DNA of 64,000 nt from Namhaeicola litoreus (GTDB lineage Bacteria; Bacteroidota; Bacteroidia; Flavobacteriales; Flavobacteriaceae): the NCBI RefSeq assembly GCF_042679565.1, contig NZ_JBHTMY010000003.1:372001-436000 (forward strand), written 5' to 3'. A program made the translations under genes and the position numbers. The notes beneath the pieces were generated by a model. That model did no database searches. It was given only the letters and a program-made list of their open reading frames with translations, and was not told the DNA's origin. This document shows, one piece after another, positions 36,044 through 44,897 of this stretch; position 1 is the stretch's first letter, and each line of letters opens with the position of its first letter.

Positions 36044-37348
36044 GTGAATTTAGAAAAAGGAGATAAAAAACTACTTAATAGTTGGGCTTTTTATGATTGG
36101 GCTAATTCTGTCTATTCTTTAGTTATAAGTACCGCAATCTTTCCAATTTATTACGAAAGTGTCACACAAACTGAAAGTGGGTTGGTCAATTTTTTTGGAA
36201 CTCAATTTAATAATACAACACTTTATACCTATTCTTTATCAATTTCCTTTTTGATTGTTGCTTTGATTTCACCGCTGTTATCAGGAATTGCTGATTATGT
36301 TGGCAATAAAAAGAGTTACTTAAAAGGGTTTTGCTATTTGGGAAGTATTTCTGTGATGATGTTGTACTTTTTTAATAGTTTGGATACACTTTGGGTGGGA
36401 CTTTTGTTCTCTATTTTGGCGAGTATTGGCTTTTGGGGAAGTTTGGTTTTTTACAACGCTTATTTACCCGAAATTGCCTACAAGGATCAGCAAGATAAGG
36501 TAAGTGCAAAGGGCTTTATCTATGGTTATTTAGGATCTGTACTCTTATTGATTTTCAATTTGTCGATGGTCATGAAACCCGAGTGGTATGGAATTACAAG
36601 TAGCACTTTAGCCCCAAGAATTTCCTTTTTGCTTGTAGGACTTTGGTGGATAGGATTTGCTCAAGTCACGTTTAAAAATTTACCTGAAGGGAATTATAAT
36701 GCAAAACGAAATGATAAAAATTTGGTTTTTAAAGGGTATAGAGAGCTTCGAAAAGTTGTAAATGAATTGTATGATCAACCTGTCTTACTCAATTTTTTGG
36801 CCTCCTTCTTTTTGTATAGCATTGGTGTGCAAACTGTAATTTTGGTAGCAACTATTTACGGTAAAACAGAAATAGGTTTGAGTACCAGTAGTTTGATACT
36901 CACCATCATCATGATTCAAATTGTAGGGATTGCCGGAGCGTATTTATTTTCGAGATTATCAGGAAAAATAGGGAATGTTTCTACACTAAAAATTACTATA
37001 CTTATTTGGTGTGCAACATGTTATGGAGCCTATTTACTCCAGCCTGAAGATCCCTTTGTAACGTATAAATTTTTTGGTTTAGGTTTTTTTATTGGTTTGG
37101 TTTTAGGAGCTATTCAAACTCTTTCAAGATCTACCTATTCTAAATTACTTCCTGAAACTAAAGACAATACCACCTATTTTAGTTTTTTTGACGTGACAGA
37201 AAAACTGGCTATCGTGTGGGGAACTTTTGTATTTGGTTTGGTTCTGGCGATCACAGAATCAATGAGAGTATCTATTTTACTAATTACCCTATTCTTTTTT
37301 GTCAGCCTAATTGTTCTGAGTTTTATCAAAAGAAAAGACCTTTCCTAA
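36044..37348 (+). CDS. MFS transporter, UMF1 family
   Basis: 434 residues with about 12 membrane segments. The start block NSWAFYDWANSVYSLVIS is the signature of the UMF1 (Atg22-like) branch of the major facilitator superfamily. GTG start; no ATG precedes the first membrane helix. The transported solute is unknown (yeast Atg22 exports amino acids from the vacuole, but bacterial members are uncharacterised). It is divergent from the hydrolase gene, with 91 bp between the two starts. Confidence 0.9.
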   Translation: MNLEKGDKKLLNSWAFYDWANSVYSLVISTAIFPIYYESVTQTESGLVNFFGTQFNNTTLYTYSLSISFLIVALISPLLSGIADYVGNKKSYLKGFCYLGSISVMMLYFFNSLDTLWVGLLFSILASIGFWGSLVFYNAYLPEIAYKDQQDKVSAKGFIYGYLGSVLLLIFNLSMVMKPEWYGITSSTLAPRISFLLVGLWWIGFAQVTFKNLPEGNYNAKRNDKNLVFKGYRELRKVVNELYDQPVLLNFLASFFLYSIGVQTVILVATIYGKTEIGLSTSSLILTIIMIQIVGIAGAYLFSRLSGKIGNVSTLKITILIWCATCYGAYLLQPEDPFVTYKFFGLGFFIGLVLGAIQTLSRSTYSKLLPETKDNTTYFSFFDVTEKLAIVWGTFVFGLVLAITESMRVSILLITLFFFVSLIVLSFIKRKDLS

Positions 37349-37363
37349 ATTGTGTGTCTTTTT

Positions 37364-38185
37364 TTACTTCTTATTTCCAATTAAATGAACATCCATTTGT
37401 GGGAATGGAATACTAATTCCCGCTTCGTTCATTGCCTTGTAAACCTTTTCGTTGGTCTCAAAAAAAACAGGCCAATAGTTTTCTCCTTTTACCCATACCC
37501 TCGCTGTCAAGTTTACAGAGCTGTCGGCCAAGGTCGAAAGAGCGACAAAGGGTTCTGCCGGCTCATGAAGTATTCTATCATCTTGATTAAAAATATCAAT
37601 GATTAATTTTCTCGCCTGTTCTACACTTTCACCATAAGCTATACCAAATGTAAAATCAACTCTCCTGTTTTCCTCTTTCGAATAATTAATTAAAGATCCA
37701 TTAGACAGATTACCGTTTGGGATGATGACAATTTTGTTATCTGCTGTTTTTAGTGTTGTGTGAAAAATCAGTATTTCTTTAACCGTTCCAAGATAACCTT
37801 GGGTTTCTATAAAATCTCCAACTTTATATGGTTTGAAAAGTAAAATGATCACTCCGCCGGCAAAGTTTTGAAGAGATCCCTGTAAAGCCAATCCAACTGC
37901 TAAACCTGCTGCTCCAAGAATAGCAATAAATGAGGTCATTTCTACTCCTAACATACTCAATACCGTAATAATGAGTAAAAGTTTTAAGATGATTCCGGAT
38001 AAACTCTTTAAAAATGGTTTTAAAGATGCATCAAGATCTCTCTTATCCATTATTGTATGAAGTGCCCGAGTTATTTTACGAATCACAAATGAACCAATAA
38101 ACCAAACAAGTATTGCCCCAATTAATTTTGGGCCATAGGTTATTACAAAATGACTTAACTCGGTCATTAAATTTTCAATATTCAT
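37364..38185 (-). CDS. Mechanosensitive ion channel, MscS family
   Basis: 273 residues, the small MscS type. Three N-terminal membrane helices end in the pore helix AGLAVGLALQGSLQNFAGGV, followed by the beta domain FKPYKVGDFIETQGYLGTV and a C-terminal alpha/beta domain. It opens under membrane tension to release solutes on hypo-osmotic shock. It follows the proline-rich gene by 21 bp. The stop faces that of the MFS gene 15 bp away. Confidence 0.93.
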   Translation of the reverse strand: MNIENLMTELSHFVITYGPKLIGAILVWFIGSFVIRKITRALHTIMDKRDLDASLKPFLKSLSGIILKLLLIITVLSMLGVEMTSFIAILGAAGLAVGLALQGSLQNFAGGVIILLFKPYKVGDFIETQGYLGTVKEILIFHTTLKTADNKIVIIPNGNLSNGSLINYSKEENRRVDFTFGIAYGESVEQARKLIIDIFNQDDRILHEPAEPFVALSTLADSSVNLTARVWVKGENYWPVFFETNEKVYKAMNEAGISIPFPQMDVHLIGNKK

Positions 38186-38206
38186 AGGTAAATGATTATT
38201 TTGATA

Positions 38207-39352
38207 TTATCTTCTTCTATAAGATCCTTTAGGTGTTGCAGCTCTTGTGGTTTGAGGTCGGGGAGCAGGCCTAGCCTGCGCAGACTTTGGCCTTGAATAA
38301 CTCGGTCTTGAGCTTGTCGGTTTCTGATATGATGGAGTACTAGGCCTTGCACTTGGTTGATTGGTACTAGGTCTCGTTGCTGGTCTAGCCGAAGGTTGAT
38401 TTGTTGTGGGTTTCCCAGTACTTGGACGAGCAGACGGTTGACTTGTTGAGGGTCTCGTTGCAGGTTGGGAAGAAGGATTATTTGGTTTTGTAACAGGTCT
38501 ACCTGTACTTTGATAATCTCTTGTCTTTAAGTCATCTCTACTCGTAACGCCTTTATCCCTCGCTACTCGTTCCAGGTCTGACTTGTTATTAATTCCTGCC
38601 CTATTGGCGGCTTGTTTTCTGTTGTCTGCTAATGCCGCTCTATTGGAAACACCCGGATTACGTTTATCAAAGCTCTGGTTCGGATTATTTCTGAAGTAAG
38701 AATTATTATTGTTATTGATCGTATTTCTAGAATTATTTATTCGAACATTATTATAATTGTAGGTATTGTGAATATTGATATGGACATGCACATTACTGCG
38801 ATAAGCATAGGGAGAATAAGGTCTCCATGGATTCCAATAGGGAGGATGGTAGCCCCAATACCAAGGAGAATACCACGGCCTATAAGTTGCCATCCAAAAA
38901 AAAGTAAAAAATACGGGAACCACAGGATAAACAGGGTTGATATAATAATTAGGACCGTACATATCTACATTTCCCACAACCTGAACTTGGGTTTTATTAC
39001 TTTTATCTTTTACCACATCAATTGTTGCTACTTGTTGGTACTGGTCTTTTGCCAACACAGATTCTATAGACAAAGTATGAACATTACCACTCGCAGTTTC
39101 CATGACCCTAAGGTAATCTACCTCTCCATCATTGTTTAAGTCGAGGTTATTAATTTGTATTTTAGGATCGTTCAAACGTCGCTCAAAATCCTCAATATCT
39201 TTTGACTCACCAAATATTGAAGCTACTGCTTCCAAATCTAAATTGTCGCTAATATCTGCGTTTGCCGCTTCGATAGTCGTTACGTCCTGTCCAGAAACAG
39301 ATACAAAGCAAAAAAGTAGGATAGGGAATAAGAATTTTTGAAATATTTTCAT
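38207..39352 (-). CDS. Exported protein with EF-hand-like loop, aromatic-rich segment and Pro/Ser/Thr-rich repeat tail
   Basis: 381 residues from the ATG at 39352, which starts a clear signal peptide (MKIFQKFLFPILLFCFVSVSGQ). A small N-terminal domain contains DLNNDGEVDYLRV, an EF-hand-like calcium loop. Next is a Trp/Tyr/Pro-rich stretch (RPWYSPWYWGYHPPYWNPW), then an Asn-rich stretch, and a C-terminal tail with three QPSARP(S/A)T units and many basic residues. It is likely envelope-associated and partly disordered. The general architecture is common in Bacteroidota but has no known function. Confidence 0.75.
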   Translation of the reverse strand: MKIFQKFLFPILLFCFVSVSGQDVTTIEAANADISDNLDLEAVASIFGESKDIEDFERRLNDPKIQINNLDLNNDGEVDYLRVMETASGNVHTLSIESVLAKDQYQQVATIDVVKDKSNKTQVQVVGNVDMYGPNYYINPVYPVVPVFFTFFWMATYRPWYSPWYWGYHPPYWNPWRPYSPYAYRSNVHVHINIHNTYNYNNVRINNSRNTINNNNNSYFRNNPNQSFDKRNPGVSNRAALADNRKQAANRAGINNKSDLERVARDKGVTSRDDLKTRDYQSTGRPVTKPNNPSSQPATRPSTSQPSARPSTGKPTTNQPSARPATRPSTNQPSARPSTPSYQKPTSSRPSYSRPKSAQARPAPRPQTTRAATPKGSYRRR

Positions 39353-39529
39353 AAAGTAATAAGATATGTTTTGGTTAGAACATGAATCGTACCAAAGATA
39401 AACAATTTTTATTTTTTTAATCAGCGTCAATAGGATTGAATTTTTTCAAATATTTGGCTATCCATAATTGATTAGTAATTAAATTACTTACTTTGTTCAT
39501 GTCGAAAAAGCGTTATAACAACTAACTAA

Positions 39530-40879
39530 TTGAATCTAAAGTCATATACATCAGAATTCAGATATAATTTAAAATTAGCTTATCCGGTTATGCTTGGTCA
39601 TTTAGGTCATATTCTAGTGGGTTTGGCAGATAATGTGATGGTGGGTAGGCTGGGTCCTGCACCTTTGGCCGCAGTATCTTTGGGTAACAGTTTTGTTTTT
39701 GTTGCCTTTGCCCTTGGAATTGGATTTTCTTTGGCTATAACCCCCTTGATTGCCGAAGCGGATGGTGAAAAAAATACTTTGAGGGCTCGACTTTATTTTC
39801 AAAATGGTTTGATCATGTGCTTGATCTTAGGGGTCGTGATGTTTCTATTGTTAATTATGTCAGCACCATTGCTCAGGTATATGGATCAACCGCCCGAAGT
39901 TGTAGAATTAGCCGTGCCTTATCTGTATATTGTGGCTTTTTCGATGATCCCATTGATGGTCTTTCAAGCATACAAGCAGTTTACTGATGGCTTGTCCCAA
40001 ACCAAGCATGGTATGAATGCAACCTTGGTTTCGAATGTTGTGAATGTAGTGTTGAATTTTGTGCTGATTTATGGTTTTTGGATTTTTCCAAGAATGGAGG
40101 TAAATGGTGCTGCATTGGGAACTCTTTTTTCAAGGTTCGCAATGATGTTCTTCATGATGTATATTGTTCATTCAAAAATAAAGTTTCGACCCTATATTGA
40201 TAACTTGAGGAAAATTAAGATCTCCAAACCCGCTATGAGTAAGATTATTAATTTAGGATTTCCTTCGGCCATGCAAATGTTATTTGAGGTTGGAATTTTT
40301 ACAGCGGCCATATGGCTGGCTGGAACTTTAGGTACAATAGATCAGGCGGCAAATCAGATAGCATTAAATTTAGCTTCCATGACATTTATGATTGCCGTTG
40401 GATTGGGTGTCACAGCCACAATTCGTGTGGGAAATCAAAAGGGACTTAAAGATTTCAATAATTTGAGAAGAATTAGCTTTTCTATTTTTCTTCAAATTTT
40501 TATCATTGAATTTATATTTGCCATCTTGTTTTTTCTACTTAAGAATATTTTGCCTGTGGCCTACATCGAAAATAAGGAAGTGATTGAAACTGCAGCTTCC
40601 CTATTACTTATTGCAGGTTTGTTTCAATTATCGGATGGTATACAAGTTGTTGTTTTAGGCGCACTTAGGGGGATGCAAGATGTTAAAATTCCGACTTACA
40701 TTACATTTATTGCCTATTGGGTTATCGGACTACCAGTTAGTTATTTATTAGGTAAAAAATTGGATTTTGGTTCCCAAGGAATCTGGATAGGTTTATTGGT
40801 AGGATTAACAGCTTCAGCAGTTTTTTTATTTTTGCGATTTAACTACCTTTCGAAGAAATTAATTCATCAAAATTCTTGA
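39530..40879 (+). CDS. MATE family efflux transporter
   Basis: 449 residues with 12 membrane segments. AYPVMLGHLGHILVGLADNVMVGRLGP and the internal pseudo-repeat near residue 240 (NLGFPSAMQMLFEVGIF) are typical of NorM-like multidrug and toxin extrusion antiporters. The start must be TTG (39530), because the first ATG is already inside helix 1. Two further membrane genes follow at 6 bp and 1 bp, forming an operon. Confidence 0.93.
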   Translation: MNLKSYTSEFRYNLKLAYPVMLGHLGHILVGLADNVMVGRLGPAPLAAVSLGNSFVFVAFALGIGFSLAITPLIAEADGEKNTLRARLYFQNGLIMCLILGVVMFLLLIMSAPLLRYMDQPPEVVELAVPYLYIVAFSMIPLMVFQAYKQFTDGLSQTKHGMNATLVSNVVNVVLNFVLIYGFWIFPRMEVNGAALGTLFSRFAMMFFMMYIVHSKIKFRPYIDNLRKIKISKPAMSKIINLGFPSAMQMLFEVGIFTAAIWLAGTLGTIDQAANQIALNLASMTFMIAVGLGVTATIRVGNQKGLKDFNNLRRISFSIFLQIFIIEFIFAILFFLLKNILPVAYIENKEVIETAASLLLIAGLFQLSDGIQVVVLGALRGMQDVKIPTYITFIAYWVIGLPVSYLLGKKLDFGSQGIWIGLLVGLTASAVFLFLRFNYLSKKLIHQNS

Positions 40880-40885
40880 GAATTT

Positions 40886-42349
40886 ATGGGTGTAGTACTC
40901 AATCAAACATATAAAAATACGCTCATTATATTCTTGGGGTTTTTTATTGGTGGGATTAACGTACTTTTTCTATTTACCCATTTTTTGAGTGATGATTACT
41001 ACGGCTTAGTAACATTTTTACTTTCTACTGCAAACTTGTTAATGCCTGTATTGGTGCTGGGTATGCAAAATACCATTGTTAAATTTTTTTATAGTTATGA
41101 TAAGGAGAAAGACCGAGATCAGTTTTTATTAATGACCCTTGTACTTCCTCTGTTTATAATACTTCCTTTAGGTTTTTTCGCTTCTGTATTTTATGATAAA
41201 ATTGCTGAATGGATTAGTAAAGAAAATGCGATTATCAGAGATTATACAGTGCTTATTTTTATTGTGGCGGTCTGTATGGGTTATTTTGAAGTATTCTATT
41301 CTTGGTGTAGGGTTCATTTAAAATCGGTTTATGGAAATTTTATCAAAGAAATATTTGCGCGCTTGGCCGTCATGATTTTATTATTTCTAGTGTATTTAAA
41401 AGTCATAGATGAGGAACAATTTATTTTGGCTGTCGTTCTTGTTTATTTCATTAGAATGATCATTATGATGATTTATGCCTTTCATGTTTATAAGCCCAAA
41501 AGTTTTAAGTGGGCGTGGCCTTATAACGTAAAAGAAATACTCTCTTTTTCTTTTTACATTATTTTAGCCGGTTCTGCAGGTACGATTTTATTGGAAATAG
41601 ATAAGTTTATGATTCCTCAAATGGAGCAAATAGCCAAGGTTGCATATTATTCGGTTGGGGTTTATATCGCTTCAGTTATTAGTATACCTTCCAGAGCTAT
41701 GCAGCAAATCATAAACCCTATAACAGCAAAGGAAATTCAAAATAATAATCTACAGGAAGTGAGTAGTTTGTATAAGAAAAGCGCATCCACATTATTGGTT
41801 TTTGGCGGGTTACTGTTTTTACTCATTAATTGCAATGTTGAAGATTTATATCGAATTATAAATAAGCCTCAATTTAGTGCGGGTATTTTGGTTGTATTGA
41901 TTGTTTCTATAGCAGAAATGATTAAACTATCTATTGGTACAAATGGTGCAATTTTAACAAATTCGAAGTATTACAAAAGTTTTTTTTACTTCTCTATTGG
42001 CATGGCAGTAAGTGTTATTTTTCTGAATAAAATACTTATAGAAAAAATGGGAATCAATGGGGCAGCCATTTCTACTTTAATTGTTGTGGCTGTTTTTAGT
42101 TTACTTAGAGTGATCTATGTTCAGATTAAAATGAAAATGCAGCCTTTTGACCTTAAGATTGTATTACTCATTCTTTTTTTAGCTATATTATATTTTATAT
42201 TTGAAAGGGTTGAGGTTTTTGAAAATCCTTTTTTTAATATTGCATTTAAATCTATTTTTATTGTGTTAGTTTATAGTGTTTTAATACTTAAATTTAAACT
42301 GTCTCTTGAATTTGAGAAATGGTTTAGACATCTTTTAAAAAGAACCTAA
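40886..42349 (+). CDS. Polysaccharide flippase-like membrane protein (Wzx/MVF-type)
   Basis: 487 residues with about 14 membrane segments. QTYKNTLIIFLGFFIGGINVLFLFTHFL, followed by NLLMPVLVLGMQNTIVKFF, matches oligosaccharide flippases found across flavobacteria. It would move lipid-linked sugars across the inner membrane, but no glycosyltransferase genes are nearby, so the lipid-linked substrate is unknown. It starts 6 bp after the MATE gene, to which it is distantly related in fold. Confidence 0.85.
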   Translation: MGVVLNQTYKNTLIIFLGFFIGGINVLFLFTHFLSDDYYGLVTFLLSTANLLMPVLVLGMQNTIVKFFYSYDKEKDRDQFLLMTLVLPLFIILPLGFFASVFYDKIAEWISKENAIIRDYTVLIFIVAVCMGYFEVFYSWCRVHLKSVYGNFIKEIFARLAVMILLFLVYLKVIDEEQFILAVVLVYFIRMIIMMIYAFHVYKPKSFKWAWPYNVKEILSFSFYIILAGSAGTILLEIDKFMIPQMEQIAKVAYYSVGVYIASVISIPSRAMQQIINPITAKEIQNNNLQEVSSLYKKSASTLLVFGGLLFLLINCNVEDLYRIINKPQFSAGILVVLIVSIAEMIKLSIGTNGAILTNSKYYKSFFYFSIGMAVSVIFLNKILIEKMGINGAAISTLIVVAVFSLLRVIYVQIKMKMQPFDLKIVLLILFLAILYFIFERVEVFENPFFNIAFKSIFIVLVYSVLILKFKLSLEFEKWFRHLLKRT

Positions 42350-42350
42350 T

Positions 42351-42968
42351 TTGGATTTTTTTCAACATTTTGTCATTGGTTTTATAATGGCTTTTGCAGG
42401 TTTACTTCCACCGGGTATGCTAAATATGACAGCAATGAAAACCGCCGTAGCAGTAGATAAGAAGGCAGGTTTTTTATTCTCCTTGGGGGCCGCACTTATT
42501 GTTATTCCGCAGGCTTTTATTGCGCTATATTTTGCCAATTATTTTGCAAAGCATCCTGAAATCATCGAAAACATCTCTTTTTTGGGTGTTATTGTACTGT
42601 TTTTATTGAGTGGTTTTTTCTTTTGGTTGGCTAGAAAAAAGAATTCGAAGGAAAGTAAAATTCAAAGTAGCAATTTCTTTTTTATGGGAATGATTATGTC
42701 TGCATTAAACATGCTTGCAATTCCCTATTACTTGGTTTATAGTACATTATTAGAATCAAGAGATATATTGATCTTAGAGAGAAATTATATTTTATTCTTT
42801 GTTTTTGGCGCATTTTTTGGCGCATTTGCCCTATTTACTTTATTCGTATTACTTTCAGATGTCTTAATAAAAAGAGCAAAATATATTGCCAGAAATTTGA
42901 ATTACTTGTTGAGTATATTATTCTTTTTTTTAGCAATTTTTACTTTGATTAATATATTCAATAATTAA
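42351..42968 (+). CDS. LysE-type exporter family protein
   Basis: 205 residues with six hydrophobic segments. FAGLLPPGMLNMTAMKTAV near the N-terminus is the flavobacterial form of the LysE/RhtB PGPxN motif. It probably exports an amino acid or related small molecule. The start is TTG at 42351, one base after the flippase stop; the first ATG lies within helix 1. Last of the three-gene membrane operon. Confidence 0.75.
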   Translation: MDFFQHFVIGFIMAFAGLLPPGMLNMTAMKTAVAVDKKAGFLFSLGAALIVIPQAFIALYFANYFAKHPEIIENISFLGVIVLFLLSGFFFWLARKKNSKESKIQSSNFFFMGMIMSALNMLAIPYYLVYSTLLESRDILILERNYILFFVFGAFFGAFALFTLFVLLSDVLIKRAKYIARNLNYLLSILFFFLAIFTLINIFNN

Positions 42969-43001
42969 TTATTAAATTCACGAAAATATTAAAAGTTTGG
43001 A

Positions 43002-43508
43002 ATGATTGATGCCATTTTACAAAATCTTGAAAGAGGAAAGAAGCTTGTGGTAGAAGTAGACGATGCACAATTTAATGATAATTCTGTGGCTCCGTATTTT
43101 TCGAGTATCGGCATCCATATGCGACATGTATTAGATGTTTTTGACTGTATTTTTGACGGTTTACCTTCCGGAAATATTGATCTAACCCATAGAAAACGCA
43201 ATGTTTTGGTAGAACAGGATAAAGAACTTTGCATTAGTTATTTTAACCGTATCCATGATAAATTGTCTGATCTTTCAGATCAAGAATTGGAAGTAATGGT
43301 TTCTGTTCATGATGATTTAGGTTTAGGTAAATTAGAGGCTCAATATACTCTCGCTGCGATTTTAATTCAGGCCCATAGCCATGCCATACATCATTTTGCC
43401 AGTATCGGCTATATCATTCATCAATTGGGTATTTCCTTACCCGATGCTGATTTTGGTTATAATCCAACTACGCCAAGAGCAGAAGTAAATTCTAAAAATT
43501 TAAATTAA
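43002..43508 (+). CDS. DinB-like four-helix protein
   Basis: 168 residues. Histidines in SIGIHMRHVLDVFD and in QAHSHAIHHFASIG fit the three-His metal site of DinB/YfiT proteins. Family members are metal-dependent thiol transferases or of unknown role; no substrate can be given. Its last 17 bases overlap the end of the convergent ATP-grasp gene. Confidence 0.75.
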   Translation: MIDAILQNLERGKKLVVEVDDAQFNDNSVAPYFSSIGIHMRHVLDVFDCIFDGLPSGNIDLTHRKRNVLVEQDKELCISYFNRIHDKLSDLSDQELEVMVSVHDDLGLGKLEAQYTLAAILIQAHSHAIHHFASIGYIIHQLGISLPDADFGYNPTTPRAEVNSKNLN

Positions 43509-44565
43509 TTTGATTAATACGCTTGAGTTCTTTCGAGTAGTTACGTAAGAACTTTAAATTGTTTATGTATTCCTTTAAAGTAGGTAATTTAATTTCATTA
43601 TTGGCGGTATTCATCTTCGCAATTTCATCAATAATTAACCAGTGTTGTTTGATTGTTTCAATGGCTTCTAGATAGCTGGCTTCCGGATGTGTGGCATCAT
43701 AAATATGAGTGGGTTCAGAAATAATTCCATTTATTTCAATTATTTTAAAATTTTTGCCATTTAGAAGATCGTCAAAATTATCATATTTCAAATCCAATCT
43801 GCCATAATACCAACCTTCTGTTTGAAAGCTGATTTTGTCTATTAAGGCCGTTAGTTTTTCGTTAATCAAATGATTTCCATTAAGAAATTGTGTTCCCTTT
43901 GAATGATTTCCGATTTCTGACAATAGAATCTCTTCGTTTTTTGGATAAATTTTTTGAAGATTTTGGTGTTGGATGTTTTTGAGCAAATCTAAATATAAAG
44001 ATGCTCTCGAATCTTTTAAAATTAGTTCTTCAAGCGTGCTTTGGCCATCTCCAAAAATTTTTAAATATTTTTTAATGGTAATGGAAGTGATTTTTCCTTT
44101 TTGAGAGGTAGGCATTCTATAGTAAAAAACACCAATTTCATTTTTATAATCAATAAAATCTTGAAGTATGACATCAAATGGAAATGTAGACAGATAATTT
44201 TTGAACATCTTTTCATTTTCTATTTTTTTAACCATATAACCTCTAAAACCAATGTCGGGTTTTAAAATACACGGAAAGTTAATGTTCTCAGCTTTGCATT
44301 CGATTAAAACTTTGTCTAGATTTTCATTTTTTTTTATGAATATACTTTTCGGTCTATACTCCTTGGGCAGTAGCATGAGGGTTTGGTATTTACTCTCTGT
44401 ACCGTTGCCCGAATAAAAAATACCAGGATTTGTAGCAGAAAAATACACCAAACTTTTAGCTGCGATTGTTTTTTTTAGAAAGAAAGGAAAAAGAGGTAGA
44501 TAATATAAATAGCTGGGCCAATATTCCCATTGGGTTGTCTTAATAAAAAATGTTTTAAGACCCAT
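43492..44565 (-). CDS. ATP-grasp fold enzyme, D-Ala-D-Ala ligase-like, unassigned
   Basis: 357 residues from the ATG at 44565 (a TTG two codons upstream is possible). ATP-grasp features include INFPCILKPDIGFRGYMVKK (nucleotide lysine and loop), DVILQDFIDYKNEIGVFYYR, GWYYGRLDLKYDNFDDLL and FKIIEINGIISEP, the Mg-binding Glu/Asn pair. The short hydrophobic stretch YLYYLPLFPFFLKKTI near the N-terminus suggests contact with a membrane or partner. The product is probably a peptide or amide, unknown. It overlaps DUF6095-like at its start by 11 bp and DinB-like at its end by 17 bp. Confidence 0.75.
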   Translation of the reverse strand: MGLKTFFIKTTQWEYWPSYLYYLPLFPFFLKKTIAAKSLVYFSATNPGIFYSGNGTESKYQTLMLLPKEYRPKSIFIKKNENLDKVLIECKAENINFPCILKPDIGFRGYMVKKIENEKMFKNYLSTFPFDVILQDFIDYKNEIGVFYYRMPTSQKGKITSITIKKYLKIFGDGQSTLEELILKDSRASLYLDLLKNIQHQNLQKIYPKNEEILLSEIGNHSKGTQFLNGNHLINEKLTALIDKISFQTEGWYYGRLDLKYDNFDDLLNGKNFKIIEINGIISEPTHIYDATHPEASYLEAIETIKQHWLIIDEIAKMNTANNEIKLPTLKEYINNLKFLRNYSKELKRINQINLNF

Positions 44566-44797
44566 GTTCAAAAAGTGCTTTGAGGAGTACTCTGATGCCC
44601 TGAGTAACTAACAAAATTGTAAATATGGCCAATACTATTCCCAAAATTAGCAGGAATACCGAACCGTTTTTATTGATTAATTTGAAACCCATCGTAATGA
44701 TGATAGGGGATAGGAATAACAGCGGCAAGGCAACCGCCAAATATTTGAACCCTTTCATTAATAATGGATTGGATTTCAATTTTCTTGATTTGGACAT
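44555..44797 (-). CDS. Small two-helix membrane protein, DUF6095-like
   Basis: 80 residues from the ATG at 44797. Two membrane segments, YLAVALPLLFLSPIIITMGF and VFLLILGIVLAIFTILLVTQ, with a short loop NKNGS and a basic N-terminus. The layout and KGFKYLA block match a small flavobacterial family, DUF6095, of unknown function. It overlaps the ATP-grasp gene by 11 bp, so they are likely coexpressed. Confidence 0.7.
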   Translation of the reverse strand: MSKSRKLKSNPLLMKGFKYLAVALPLLFLSPIIITMGFKLINKNGSVFLLILGIVLAIFTILLVTQGIRVLLKALFEHGS

Positions 44798-44844
44798 GAT
44801 CAAAGGTTTAGACTAAAATAATCATTTTCAAAGTAAGGGTATAA

Positions 44845-44882
44845 AAAAACTCCAATATCTTGGTAAAAATATTGGAGTTTTA
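44845..44882 (-). terminator. Terminator of icd
   Basis: AAAACTCCAATAT / ATATTGGAGTTTT stem, with a T run following on the minus strand, 16 bases past the icd stop. Confidence 0.8.
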
Positions 44883-44897
44883 CACTGAAAATTAAAA

